The position numbers were made by a program, and so were the translations under genes. Below the pieces are notes generated by a model. The model worked only from the letters and a program-made list of their open reading frames with translations, did no database searches and was not told the origin of the DNA. From Acaudatibacter sp963835495 (lineage in GTDB: Bacteria; Pseudomonadota; Alphaproteobacteria; Caulobacterales; Caulobacteraceae), in contig CAWIFQ010000005.1 in NCBI GenBank assembly GCA_963835495.1, forward strand, positions 372,001 through 436,000: a DNA stretch of 64,000 bases, given 5' to 3'. Shown here piece by piece: positions 55,604 through 63,839 of this stretch; within the stretch, counting starts at the first letter, position 1; each line of letters starts with the position of its first letter.

Positions 55604-56437
55604 TCAGTCGAAGCGGTCGCCCAGGTAGACCCGGCGCACTTCCGGGTCGTTCAGGATCGCCTGCGGGGCGCCTTCGAACAGCACCTGGCCGGCGTGGATG
55701 ATCGCGGCGGTGTCGATGATGTCGAGCGTCTCGCGCACATTGTGGTCGGTGATCAGGATGCCGATGCCGCGGCCCTTGAGGTAGGTGATCACGTCGCGGA
55801 TGTCGGCGATCGCCAGCGGGTCGATGCCGGCGAAGGGCTCGTCGAGCAGCATGAAGGCTGGCTCGGTGGCCAGCGCGCGGGCGATTTCCACCCGCCGCCG
55901 CTCGCCGCCTGAGAGCGAAACGGCCGGGGCGCTGCGCAGATGGGCGATGTGCAACTCTTCCAAGAGGCCGTTGGCGATCTCGCGCGCCTGGCGGCGGCGC
56001 TTCTCGCGCAACTCGACCACCGCCAGCACGTTCTGCTCCACCGTCATGCCGCGGAAGATCGAGGTCTCCTGCGGCAGGTAGCCGAGGCCAGCGCGGGCGC
56101 GCTGGTACATCGGCAGGGCGGTGATGTCCTCGCCGTCGAGGTAGATCGCGCCGTAGTCGGCCGCGATCAGGCCGGTGATCATGTAGAAGCAGGTGGTCTT
56201 GCCGGCGCCGTTGGGGCCTAGCAGGCCCGCCACCTGGCCGCGGCGAAGCGTCAGGCTGACGTCCTTCACCACCTGGCGGCCGCCGAACGACTTGCCGATG
56301 CGGTCGACGACCAGGCCGGACAGGTCGCCGCTGTCCGCGAACGCCGTCGCCGGCCGGGCCGCGCGTCGCTCGCGCGCCGCCGTTCCGCCGAAGAGGGCGC
56401 CTTGGAGCGCGCGGCTGACAGGGGCGGAATCGGCCAT
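55604..56437 (-). CDS. lptB: LPS export ABC transporter ATPase LptB
   Basis: The protein has 277 residues from the ATG at 56437: an N-terminal extension of about 38 residues, then the ATPase with Walker A GPNGAGKTT, signature LSGGERRRVEIARALA, Walker B FMLLDEPFAGIDP and switch ITDHNV. LptB powers LPS extraction from the inner membrane with LptF and LptG (not in the window). It follows lptA with an eight-base gap. The signature and the family-specific RDNVRETLDI-like segment (HNVRETLDIIDTAAIIHAGQVL) support the name. Confidence 0.95.
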   Translation of the reverse strand: MADSAPVSRALQGALFGGTAARERRAARPATAFADSGDLSGLVVDRIGKSFGGRQVVKDVSLTLRRGQVAGLLGPNGAGKTTCFYMITGLIAADYGAIYLDGEDITALPMYQRARAGLGYLPQETSIFRGMTVEQNVLAVVELREKRRRQAREIANGLLEELHIAHLRSAPAVSLSGGERRRVEIARALATEPAFMLLDEPFAGIDPLAIADIRDVITYLKGRGIGILITDHNVRETLDIIDTAAIIHAGQVLFEGAPQAILNDPEVRRVYLGDRFD

Positions 56438-56445
56438 CGCCCCGC

Positions 56446-57075
56446 CTAGCGCACCGGCGCCGCTGAGCCGGGCGCCCCAGACCCAGGCGCCCCGGGGGTG
56501 TTGGGATAGAACACGCCGCGCACCCGGCCAGGCGTGCCGCGCCCCTGGGCGACGGAATCGATCGTCACCTCGCGGGTCGAGACATGGATGGTCATCTTGT
56601 CGCCGCGCACGACGTTCTTGCCGCCCTGCACGACAATGACGTTGCCGGTCATGACGATCTGGTCCGCGTCGGCCGTGTAGACCGCGTGGTCGCCGTGGGC
56701 CACCTGGTCGGGGGTGACGTAGAAGACGTTGCCGTCGGCCTCGATCCGCTCGGTCCCGCCGCAGTCGCTCGGATTGCCGGCGCCGCCGGCCGATTGGCCC
56801 GCCGCGCCGGGCGCCTTCTTCTTGAGGTGGGCCTTGATGACGTTGGCGCGCAGGCGGGAGTTGCCCTGCAGCGCTTCGGCCGCGCCGCTCCAGGTCGCGT
56901 CGCAGGTCGAATTGACCACTGTGGCGCTGTCGGCGGTGATGTCGATCGGGCCGTTCGACGTGGGCGCGATCTGGGCCTGGGCGACCAGGCCGAAACCCCC
57001 GGCCAGGGCCAAACCGGCCGCAGCCGCCCGCCAATTCTTCATCGAACGACCAATCCGCGCAACGCCCTCGGCCAT
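56446..57075 (-). CDS. lptA: LPS transport periplasmic protein LptA
   Basis: The 209-residue protein has a signal peptide (about 12-34) and an OstA beta-jellyroll: GPIDITADSATVVNSTCDATWSG, RIEADGNVFYVTPDQVAHGDHAVYTADADQIVMTGNVIVVQG. It bridges the inner- and outer-membrane LPS transport machines. An in-frame ATG at 57042 is an alternative start. It lies between lptC and lptB. The C-terminus is Pro/Ala-rich. Confidence 0.9.
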   Translation of the reverse strand: MAEGVARIGRSMKNWRAAAAGLALAGGFGLVAQAQIAPTSNGPIDITADSATVVNSTCDATWSGAAEALQGNSRLRANVIKAHLKKKAPGAAGQSAGGAGNPSDCGGTERIEADGNVFYVTPDQVAHGDHAVYTADADQIVMTGNVIVVQGGKNVVRGDKMTIHVSTREVTIDSVAQGRGTPGRVRGVFYPNTPGAPGSGAPGSAAPVR

Positions 57076-57079
57076 AAGC

Positions 57080-57709
57080 TTAGCGCCCTTTCAGCTGCGC
57101 GTGAACGCCGCCGCTCATGATCAGTTTCTGACCCTTCTCCGTTGCCTGATAGCGACCGGCATGGATCTGTCCCATCGGGCCGACCCCATTCAGCGCCGAT
57201 GCGCCGGAAACGGTACCCGCCTTGGTGTCCACCAGAGCCTCGTCGGTCGCCACGGTCGAGGCGGTGGAATCGTCGACGCGCACGTGGCCCTTGAGGTGCA
57301 GCAGATGGGTGTCCTCGTCGTAGACGCCGTTGTCTGCGGTCAGCGTCTTCGGGTGGGGGCTGTCGACATCCATCACGATCACCGGCGAGCCCAGCAGCAC
57401 CTGCTGCATGTTGGTGTCGGCGCGCACGGCCAGGCGTGCGGCGAGGTTGAACGCGCGGCCCTGGTTGTCGCGGCCGATGAAGTGCGGGCCGACCATGCGA
57501 ATCTGGGTTGGCATTTCCTTGGGCCGGGCGGCGGCGGCGCGGACAGCCTGGGCGATCACGAAGGCGCCAAGAAGGCCCAGCAGGGCCAGGATCAGCGTCG
57601 GCAGCAGCCAGCGCATCACCAGCACGAGCCGGCTGTGCGCACGCGCCCGGCGCCGGACCAGGGCGCTGGTGGAGATGGAAGGGGCGGCCGGCGGATAACT
57701 CAAGGACAC
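57080..57709 (-). CDS. lptC: LPS export protein LptC
   Basis: The 209-residue protein starts at a GTG (57709). It has one membrane helix (about 33-52) and a periplasmic jellyroll (MPTQIRMVGPHFIGRDNQGRAFNLAARLAV, DNGVYDEDTHLLHLKGHVRVDD) typical of LptC, which hands LPS from the LptBFG complex to LptA. Sequence conservation in this family is low; the name rests on the fold pattern plus the lptC-lptA-lptB order. It starts three bases after the RNase D stop. Confidence 0.88.
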   Translation of the reverse strand: MSLSYPPAAPSISTSALVRRRARAHSRLVLVMRWLLPTLILALLGLLGAFVIAQAVRAAAARPKEMPTQIRMVGPHFIGRDNQGRAFNLAARLAVRADTNMQQVLLGSPVIVMDVDSPHPKTLTADNGVYDEDTHLLHLKGHVRVDDSTASTVATDEALVDTKAGTVSGASALNGVGPMGQIHAGRYQATEKGQKLIMSGGVHAQLKGR

Positions 57710-57712
57710 GCC

Positions 57713-58330
57713 TCAGCTGTGGGCGAAAATGTCGACGTCCGGCCACCCGGCCACGTCCAGCGCCGCCCGTTGAGGTAGGAAGTCGAAACAGGCCTGCGCA
57801 AGGGCTGTGCGGCCTTCCCGCGCCAGCATTAGGTCAAGTTTGTTGCGCAACGCATGCAGCGACGTCACGTCCGACGCGGCGTAGGCCACCTGTTCCGGGG
57901 TCAGCTGCGTGGCGCCCCAGTCCGAGCTCTGCTGGGTCTTGGAGATGTCGACGTTCAGCAGCTCCTTGACCAGGTCCTTCAGTCCGTGCCGGTCGGTGTA
58001 GGTGCGCACCAGCTTCGAGGCGATCTTGGTGCAATAGACCGGCGCGGTAACGACGCCGAGATGCAGCAGGAACATGCCGATGTCGAAGCGGCCGTAATGG
58101 AAGATCTTGGTCACCGCCGGATCGGTCAGCAGTCGCTTCAGGTTCGGCGCGTCGTAGGCGGGACGGCCCAGGCGCACCACGTGGGCGTCGCCATCGCCGG
58201 CGCTGAGCTGCACCACGCAGAGCGGATCGCGCCCCAGCACCAGCCCCATGGTCTCGGAGTCGACCGCAACCGACGTCGCCCCGGCGAGAACGCCGGCGGG
58301 CAAGTCGCCTTCATGCAGATGATTGGTCAC
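57713..58330 (-). CDS. rnd: Ribonuclease D / 3'-5' exonuclease
   Basis: The 205-residue protein is a single DEDDy exonuclease domain: VAVDSETMGL (D-x-E), HYGRFDIGMFLLHLG (Asp) and QQSSDWGATQLTPEQVAYAASDVTSL (final Tyr and Asp). Unlike E. coli RNase D it has no HRDC domains, which is normal in alphaproteobacteria. It processes stable RNA 3' ends. It is probably co-transcribed with lptC. Confidence 0.9.
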   Translation of the reverse strand: MTNHLHEGDLPAGVLAGATSVAVDSETMGLVLGRDPLCVVQLSAGDGDAHVVRLGRPAYDAPNLKRLLTDPAVTKIFHYGRFDIGMFLLHLGVVTAPVYCTKIASKLVRTYTDRHGLKDLVKELLNVDISKTQQSSDWGATQLTPEQVAYAASDVTSLHALRNKLDLMLAREGRTALAQACFDFLPQRAALDVAGWPDVDIFAHS

Positions 58331-58428
58331 GGCCGGCGAGAACTCCTCATCGCGCCCGAATCGGGCGGCGCGCCAAAGGTAGAGCCCGAAGGCTGGCGTG
58401 CCGAGCCATAGCGCGAAGCGCGAAGGCT

Positions 58429-58515
<87 letters not shown>

Positions 58516-58539
58516 CGCCGGACGGCGCAAGGCCGGGAC

Positions 58540-58568
58540 GCATAGGGCGCCGCCCCTGCCCCGTCAAT
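58540..58568 (-). promoter_or_regulatory. Promoter of tRNA-Leu
   Basis: On the minus strand TTGACG (58568-58563), a 17-base spacer and TATGCG (58545-58540) form a good sigma-70-type promoter 24 bases before the mature tRNA start. Confidence 0.65.
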
Positions 58569-58605
58569 CTGAACGCCCTGCGGCAGAGCGCACCTGGCCT
58601 CGGCG

Positions 58606-59163
58606 CTACGGCGGGCTGAGCACGAACACCTGCTCGAACATCTGGCGCAGCGATGGCGCGCGGGGATCGTCGCCGGGTTTCAGCAGCCACTGGGCGCCGA
58701 CGATGACGGCGTACATCAGGACGGCGAACGCGCGCGGGTCGTCGAGGTCGTCGCGCAGCTGCGAGACCAGGAAGGTCAGGCTGTCGATCCGTTCGCGGTC
58801 GACCCGCTCGACGCCCGCGCGGACGACCGGCTCGCCGACCGCAAGGCGCCGCAGGGCGCGCTCGAACGGCTGGTTCAGCTGGAACGGCGCGTCGCGCAGC
58901 AGCGCCTGCCAGGCCGCCGGGCTCGGATCGTCGCGATAGGGTTTGGTCGCCGCCTCGACCGCCGTGTCGCGCCAGTGCTGCGCCAGCGCGGCCAGGAAGG
59001 CGTCGCGGCCGTCGAAGTGGTGATAGAAGCTGCCCTTGGTGCGCCCGGCGGCCTCGGTGAGCCGCTCCAGGCTCAGCGCCCCCGGCCCTTCGGTCGACAA
59101 CAGGTGCTCGCCCAGCTTCAGCCAGTCGGCCTTGGCGAAGCGGGTCTGCGGCGGGTCGCTCAT
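58606..59163 (-). CDS. TetR/AcrR family regulator
   Basis: The 185-residue protein has a TetR helix-turn-helix (LKLGEHLLSTEGPGALSLERLTEAAGRTKGSFYHHFDGRDAFL) and an alpha-helical C-terminal ligand domain (AVLMYAVIVGAQWLLKPGD). Its own upstream region contains a clear inverted repeat, so it is probably autoregulated. The target genes and ligand are not evident; the adjacent 58-residue membrane protein is one candidate. Confidence 0.9.
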   Translation of the reverse strand: MSDPPQTRFAKADWLKLGEHLLSTEGPGALSLERLTEAAGRTKGSFYHHFDGRDAFLAALAQHWRDTAVEAATKPYRDDPSPAAWQALLRDAPFQLNQPFERALRRLAVGEPVVRAGVERVDRERIDSLTFLVSQLRDDLDDPRAFAVLMYAVIVGAQWLLKPGDDPRAPSLRQMFEQVFVLSPP

Positions 59164-59199
59164 GCGAACTCGCAGCTTAGCGCTGCCAACTTGACCATA

Positions 59200-59217
59200 C
59201 CATACCCAATGGTATGG
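59200..59217. promoter_or_regulatory. TetR operator
   Basis: CCATACC (59200-59206), four bases, and GGTATGG (59211-59217) form a perfect inverted repeat 37 bases upstream of the tetR ATG. A plus-strand TTGACC at 59191-59196 adjoins it, but no plus-strand gene follows. Confidence 0.6.
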
Positions 59218-59256
59218 CTTCTAGGCCGCCCTCAGCCCGCTGGCGTTGCGCAGCCC

Positions 59257-59433
59257 CTACTTTGGCGCCGGCGCGCTGGGGGCCGACATCGCCGGTGCGT
59301 GCACGTTGACGTCAACGTTCTTGGTCGAGGTCAAATTGCCCCCGAACACCATCACGCCGATGATCGCGACCACCACCACGAGCGCGCCAACTATGATGCC
59401 CATGCCGGCGCCTCCGCCTGATCCGTCTGCCAT
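59257..59433 (-). CDS. Small single-pass membrane protein, 58 residues
   Basis: The ATG at 59433 is preceded by GGAG, and the frame ends at the TAG 59257-59259. The protein MADGSGGGAGMGIIVGALVV... has a Gly-rich start, one membrane helix (about residues 11-30) and a C-terminal tail with VNVHAPAMSAPSAPAPK. The hydrophobic core and bias toward Val, Ile, Ala and Gly look like a real membrane peptide. It lies between the TetR gene and the flavin hydroxylase gene on the same strand. I know no family name. Confidence 0.65.
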   Translation of the reverse strand: MADGSGGGAGMGIIVGALVVVVAIIGVMVFGGNLTSTKNVDVNVHAPAMSAPSAPAPK

Positions 59434-59495
59434 CGTCTCGTCTCCGATTTGTCCCGAAGAGCGAAATGTGCGGGCCTACGGCGCAGTTTCATGCG

Positions 59496-61022
59496 TCAGC
59501 CGGACGGCCGAATGCCCCTGTCGGCGAAGTAGCGCTCCAACACGGTCGGATCGCCGCGCGGATCGGCCACGGCGATGTAGGTGTCTGGCCGCAGCAGATA
59601 GGCCGCATCCTTGGCTATTCCGGTCGCCGCCAGATCCGGCCGGTGTTCGAACACGCTGACCTGGACGCCGCTCGCGCGGCCCCAGTCGAGTAGCGCCTCC
59701 GAGGCCTGGCCGTAGACGACCACCTGCCAGGTCATTTCGGCCAGCGTGGCGGTCTCCTCCGGGCTCACGTTCGGCGTCCAGGGTAGTCGGTCGCCCGCCT
59801 TGAGCTCGCCTGTCTGGCCGACGCTGAGCGGGCCGCCGCGATAGTTCAGGGTGATCTGGGAGACGGTGCGAAACAGGAACTCGCGTACCTTCTCGACCGA
59901 CAGCGCCGTCGACGCGACGATCGGCGCCAGGCGGGTGCGGATGAACTCGGCGACATGGCCTTCGGCGGTGGCGAAGCTGAAGACGCGGTCGGTGGTGGCG
60001 ACGAGGCGGCGGGCGAAACCGAGCCGCTCGGTCTGGTAGCTGTCGAGCAGGCTGTCCGGAGCGCGGCCGCTGACCACCCACGCCAGCTTCCAGGCCAGGT
60101 TGATCGCATCGCCGATGCCGGTGTTCATGCCCTGGCCGCCGGCGGGGCTGTGGATGTGGGCCGCATCGCCGACCAGAAAGGCGCGGCCGCCGCGGAACTG
60201 GTCCGTCACCCGGTGGTGGACGTGGTAGGTCGAGAACCAGTTCACCGACTTCACCTGCACCTTCATGTGCTCGATCGCGGCGGCGCTGACGTCCTCGAAC
60301 TTCAGGTCCTCGAGATGCTCGGCGCGCTCGTCGCGCACGGTGCCGATCAGCCGCGCACGGCCCTCGCCCGCGAGCGGAAACACCGCCAGGAAGTCGGCCT
60401 CGTCGAGATCGACGTGCAGCTCGCCGTCGACCGACGGCCCATCCGCCACGACGTCGGCGACATAGAACACCTGCCGATAGGTGCCGCCCGGAAAGGCCGC
60501 ACGGATCGTTGTGCGCACCGTCGAGCGCGCGCCGTCGCAGCCGGCGAGATAGTCGGCCTCGCAGGTTTCCTCGCCGCCATCGGTCTTGCGCAGCTGGGCG
60601 GTGACCCCGTCCGCGCCATCGGTGAAGCTGACCAGCTGGGTCTGCCGCTCGACCGCAACGCCGAACGTCGCCAGGCGGGCGATCAGCAGCTGCTCATGCT
60701 GGTCCTGCGGGAAGATGTTCAGGAACGGATAGGGCGTGACGCCCTCGCCGATATGTTCGAACGGCACGCGCGCGGCGCGCTCGCCCTTGACCCAGAGGTT
60801 CACCGCCGGCGTCTTGTGCCCGCGGGAGACCACCTCGTCGGCGAGGTCGAGCTGGCGATAGAGCTCCAGCGTGCGCGCCTGGACCGCCAGGGCGCGGGAG
60901 GTGGTCCCGGGCCGATCGGTCATGTCGACGATCCGCACCTTCACCCCAAGCTTGGCCAGCCACAGCGCGAGCACGAGGCCGGACGGGCCCGCGCCGACGA
61001 TCAGCACCTGATGACGGGTCAT
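59496..61022 (-). CDS. FAD-dependent aromatic hydroxylase (PheA/TfdB family)
   Basis: From the ATG at 61022 the protein has 508 residues. FAD motifs: VLIVGAGPSGLVLALWLAKLG, YLAGCDGARSTVR, and FLVGDAAHIHSPAGGQGMNTGIGDAINLAWKL. The C-terminus has the thioredoxin-like domain (ASEALLDWGRASGVQVSVFEHRPDL, AAYLLRPDTYIAVADP) of phenol hydroxylase-type enzymes. It would hydroxylate an aromatic substrate using NAD(P)H and oxygen. The ATG overlaps the TetR stop (ATGA), so the regulator and enzyme are co-translated. The substrate is unknown. Confidence 0.9.
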   Translation of the reverse strand: MTRHQVLIVGAGPSGLVLALWLAKLGVKVRIVDMTDRPGTTSRALAVQARTLELYRQLDLADEVVSRGHKTPAVNLWVKGERAARVPFEHIGEGVTPYPFLNIFPQDQHEQLLIARLATFGVAVERQTQLVSFTDGADGVTAQLRKTDGGEETCEADYLAGCDGARSTVRTTIRAAFPGGTYRQVFYVADVVADGPSVDGELHVDLDEADFLAVFPLAGEGRARLIGTVRDERAEHLEDLKFEDVSAAAIEHMKVQVKSVNWFSTYHVHHRVTDQFRGGRAFLVGDAAHIHSPAGGQGMNTGIGDAINLAWKLAWVVSGRAPDSLLDSYQTERLGFARRLVATTDRVFSFATAEGHVAEFIRTRLAPIVASTALSVEKVREFLFRTVSQITLNYRGGPLSVGQTGELKAGDRLPWTPNVSPEETATLAEMTWQVVVYGQASEALLDWGRASGVQVSVFEHRPDLAATGIAKDAAYLLRPDTYIAVADPRGDPTVLERYFADRGIRPSG

Positions 61023-61660
61023 GGGGTTGGCTCCTGCGGGGCGGAGGCGAGCAGGCCGCCAAGCGCCGCGCGGGCGTGCTGGGCGGCCAGCGCCTGAAGG
61101 TCTGGTGCGCCGGCCTCGCCGAACACGGCGCGGAACAGGCCACCCATCACCAGCGGACCCATCAGGCTGAAGGCGAACAGCCGCGGGTCGCCGGCGACGA
61201 CTTCGCCCCGGGCCTGGGCGCGGGCGATCAGTCCGGCGACCAGAGCCAAGACCTGCTCGACCACATCGTCGCGCCAGATGCGGGCCAGGTCTGGGAAGTT
61301 GCCGGACTCGGCCATCACCATGCGGACGATCGAGATGGCGCGCCCGTCGCCCAGCAGCCCCGCCGCGCCGGCCAGCAGCGCCGGCGCAAGCTCCGAGAAC
61401 GGCGGCTCGGACGCCTCGAACGCGGCGGCCATCGTGGTCAGGTTCGGCGCCACCAGGGTGCGGGCGACGGCGCGGAACAGGTCTTCCTTGGTCTCGAAGT
61501 AGAGATACAGCGCGGCCTTGGAGACCCCCGCGCGGCGGGCGATCTCGGCCAGCTTGGCGGCGGCGAAGCCTTTCTCGGCGAACACGCTCAACGCGGCTTC
61601 CAGGATCTCGCCCGGCCTCGCGTCCTTGCGTCTGCGCCATCTGGGAGTGTCGTCGGCCAT
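61019..61660 (-). CDS. TetR/AcrR family regulator coupled to the hydroxylase
   Basis: The 213-residue protein has a TetR helix-turn-helix (ILEAALSVFAEKGFAAAKLAEIARRAGVSKAALYLYFETKEDLF) and a large C-terminal domain. Its stop overlaps the start of the hydroxylase gene by four bases. It probably represses the two-gene unit in the absence of an aromatic inducer. A candidate operator lies in 61671-61694. Confidence 0.9.
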   Translation of the reverse strand: MADDTPRWRRRKDARPGEILEAALSVFAEKGFAAAKLAEIARRAGVSKAALYLYFETKEDLFRAVARTLVAPNLTTMAAAFEASEPPFSELAPALLAGAAGLLGDGRAISIVRMVMAESGNFPDLARIWRDDVVEQVLALVAGLIARAQARGEVVAGDPRLFAFSLMGPLVMGGLFRAVFGEAGAPDLQALAAQHARAALGGLLASAPQEPTP

Positions 61661-61670
61661 CGCGATCCGT

Positions 61671-61694
61671 AACTGACCCGATAGTCATTTAGTT
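61671..61694. promoter_or_regulatory. Candidate TetR operator upstream of the hydroxylase unit
   Basis: AACTGAC (61671-61677) and GTCATTTAGTT (61684-61694) form an imperfect inverted repeat (TGAC/GTCA core plus AACT/AGTT ends) 11 bases upstream of the tetR ATG. Confidence 0.45.
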
Positions 61695-61790
61695 CCGCGG
61701 CTGGGGATATGCAACGGCGGCGGCCGGCGTTGCGCGGCGCGGGGCGCTCGTCTATCGCAAGGGCGACGTCTCTAGTTCAGAAGGATCGGC

Positions 61791-62780
61791 ATGCGCGGCC
61801 TTGTCACCGTGTTCGGCGGCTCGGGGTTCATCGGATCGCAGACCGTGCGCGCGCTGGCCAAGCAGGGCTGGCGTATCCGGGTCGCGGTGCGACGGCCTTG
61901 GCAAGCGTATCGCCAACGCCTGCTGGGCGACGTCGGCCAGATCGAGATCGTGCAGGCCAACGTGCGCGTCGCCGAGACCGTAGAGCGGGCGCTGGCCGGC
62001 GCCGAGGCGGCGGTCTGCGCCATCGGCACGCCGTTCGAGTGCGGCAAGCAGAGCTTCGAGGCGGTTCGCGCCGAGGGCCCGAAGACCATCGCCGAGGCGG
62101 CGCGGCGGCATGGCGTGGAAAAGCTCGTCTTCATCTCGGGAATCGGCGCTGCGGACAACTCGCCTTCGAAGGCGGTGCGCGCGACGGCGCGGGCGGAAGC
62201 GGCGGTGCGGGAGGCAGTTCCAGGCGCGGTGATCCTGCGTCCGTCGGTCGTGTTCGGCCCGGAGGACACCTTCTTCAACAAGATGGCGGCGATGGCCGTC
62301 GTCAGCCCGGTGATGCCGGTGTTCTGCCCGCAGACCCGGGTGCAGCCGGTGTTCGTGGCCGATGTCGCCCGCGCGGTCGCCACGGCCCTCGCCGACCCTG
62401 CGAGCGCTGGCCAAACCTACGAACTCGGCGGCCCCTCGATCTACACGCTGCGTGAGCTGACCGAGATCACTTTGGCCGAGATCGGCCGCCCACGCCCGAT
62501 CCTCGCGGTGCCGCCGGGGATCGCATCCATGATCGGATTGGGCGGCGACCTGCTGGCCTTCCTGCACGGCCCGCTGCCGATGCTGCTGAAGCCGCCGATC
62601 ACGTCCGACCAGATCGCGATGCTGGGCGTCGACAACGTGGTGGCCGACGGCGCCCTGGGTCTGGCCGACCTCGGCGTCGCGCCCGCGGCGCTGGAGCCGA
62701 TCATCCCCACCTACCTTTACCGCTACCGCAAGGGCGGCCAATACGCCGACCTCGCTCCGCCGGCGGCCCTGCAGGCCTGA
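61791..62780 (+). CDS. NDUFA9-like NAD(P)H-binding protein (complex I-associated)
   Basis: The 329-residue extended SDR has the nucleotide loop TVFGGSGFIGSQTVRALAKQG, the segment GVEKLVFISGIGAADNSPSK and ILRPSVVFGPEDTFFNKMAAMA, all typical of the complex I NDUFA9 family. The catalytic Tyr-x-x-x-Lys is absent, as usual in that subgroup, so it is thought to bind NADPH structurally or act in ubiquinone-related functions. AAGGA lies before the ATG. Its complex I genes are not in the window. Confidence 0.9.
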   Translation: MRGLVTVFGGSGFIGSQTVRALAKQGWRIRVAVRRPWQAYRQRLLGDVGQIEIVQANVRVAETVERALAGAEAAVCAIGTPFECGKQSFEAVRAEGPKTIAEAARRHGVEKLVFISGIGAADNSPSKAVRATARAEAAVREAVPGAVILRPSVVFGPEDTFFNKMAAMAVVSPVMPVFCPQTRVQPVFVADVARAVATALADPASAGQTYELGGPSIYTLRELTEITLAEIGRPRPILAVPPGIASMIGLGGDLLAFLHGPLPMLLKPPITSDQIAMLGVDNVVADGALGLADLGVAPAALEPIIPTYLYRYRKGGQYADLAPPAALQA

Positions 62781-62800
62781 TCCGCGCGGCGGCGATCCCT

Positions 62801-63369
62801 ATGGCGCCCCCCGCTCGTCCCTTGGCCGGTTTCATTCTCATCGTTTCCGGGCCGCCGGGCGCGGGCAAGAGCACCGTCGCGCGTCGAATCGCCCAGACCT
62901 GGGATGGCTTGGCGGTGCACATTCCGACCGACGCCTTCTACAGCGCGATCCTCAGCGGGTACGTCGCGCCGTGGCTGGCCGAGTCACACCAGCAGAACGT
63001 CACCGTGACCCAAGCGATCGCCGCGGCCGCGTCGGCCTACGCCGCGGGCGGCTACGCTGTGCTGCTGGATGGCGTGGTCGGGCCTTGGTTCCTCGATCGC
63101 TACCGCGAGGCGGCCAACGACGCTGGCGTTGAGCTTAGCTACGTTGTGCTTCGCCCGGATCGCGCGACGGCTGTGGCCGCGCCCGTGACCGCGAAGAGAC
63201 GCCGCTGATCGACTACCCCGCGGGCCTCTTCGAACGCTTCGGCGATCTTGGCCCGTTCGAAGGGCACGCCATCGACACCACCAGCCTCGACGTGGCAGCC
63301 GTAGCCGACCTCTTGGGCAAAGGTCTGGCCGAAGGTCGATTTCGCATCGATTCCGCCGGGCGGGCCTGA
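62801..63369 (+). pseudogene. P-loop kinase-like ATPase (single frameshift)
   Basis: The frame from 62801 has a Walker A GPPGAGKST near residue 17 and IPTDAFYSAILSGYVAPWL, as in small-molecule kinases of the AAA_33/chloramphenicol-phosphotransferase type. A one-base loss near 63174-63183 shifts the frame; after it the sequence reads ARARDREETPLIDYPAGLF (where AR-x-R-x-R is the usual lid) to a TGA at 63367. About 189 residues if repaired. Its substrate is unknown; it may phosphorylate a small molecule or toxin. Confidence 0.78.
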
Positions 63370-63401
63370 GCCGAGCTCAGTTTGGTAGGCCTCGTTCGAA
63401 T

Positions 63402-63782
63402 TCAGTGCTGCAAGGTGACGTACAGCTCGCGCTCCAGCAGCCATTGGCCGCGGCTCTCGCGCCAGGCGGCCATGTAGACGCCGCTCATCTCGACCCCGCC
63501 CCGCCAGCTCCCGACCCATCGGCCCGTTTCCGCTGCGCGATGACCGTCGTCGGCGAGCTCGACCGTGTCCGTCGTGCGCACATAGGCGACGAAGGCGGCG
63601 TCGGCGAACTGGGCCGCGAAAGCGGCCACCACCGCATCCGCGCCCTGTATCAGGTCGCCGTCGCCAACGATCAACAACATGTCGTCGGCCATGTGCGGAC
63701 GCAGACGAGCGGCGTCGTGCGCGGCGATCAGGCGGTTGGTCAGCTTGCGTTTTGCGCGGATCGCGATGTCGGGCGCTGGCAT
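63402..63782 (-). CDS. NTF2-like (SnoaL/DUF4440-type) protein
   Basis: The 126-residue protein has the cone-shaped NTF2 fold pattern: LTNRLIAAHDAARLRPHMADDMLLIVGDGDLIQGADAVVAAFAAQF, TVELADDGHRAAETGRWVGSWRGG, VYMAAWRESRGQWLLERELYVTLQ. This matches SnoaL-like/DUF4440 proteins, a superfamily of ligand-binding or isomerase proteins. The function is unknown. It is convergent with the kinase-like gene. Confidence 0.85.
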   Translation of the reverse strand: MPAPDIAIRAKRKLTNRLIAAHDAARLRPHMADDMLLIVGDGDLIQGADAVVAAFAAQFADAAFVAYVRTTDTVELADDGHRAAETGRWVGSWRGGVEMSGVYMAAWRESRGQWLLERELYVTLQH

Positions 63783-63839
63783 CGTTCGAGCGTGCGACGG
63801 AATCCGCTGGCTGCCAACCGCGACAGCCGCTGCGGCTCT

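Noticed and set aside
59246..59659. Plus-strand frame after the tetR operator
   Set aside because: It is antisense to the better supported 58-residue membrane peptide and has low-complexity sequence.
62801..63369. Zeta-toxin or chloramphenicol phosphotransferase as a firm name
   Set aside because: The P-loop and lid fit a small-molecule kinase generally; no antitoxin neighbour or diagnostic residues justify a specific name.
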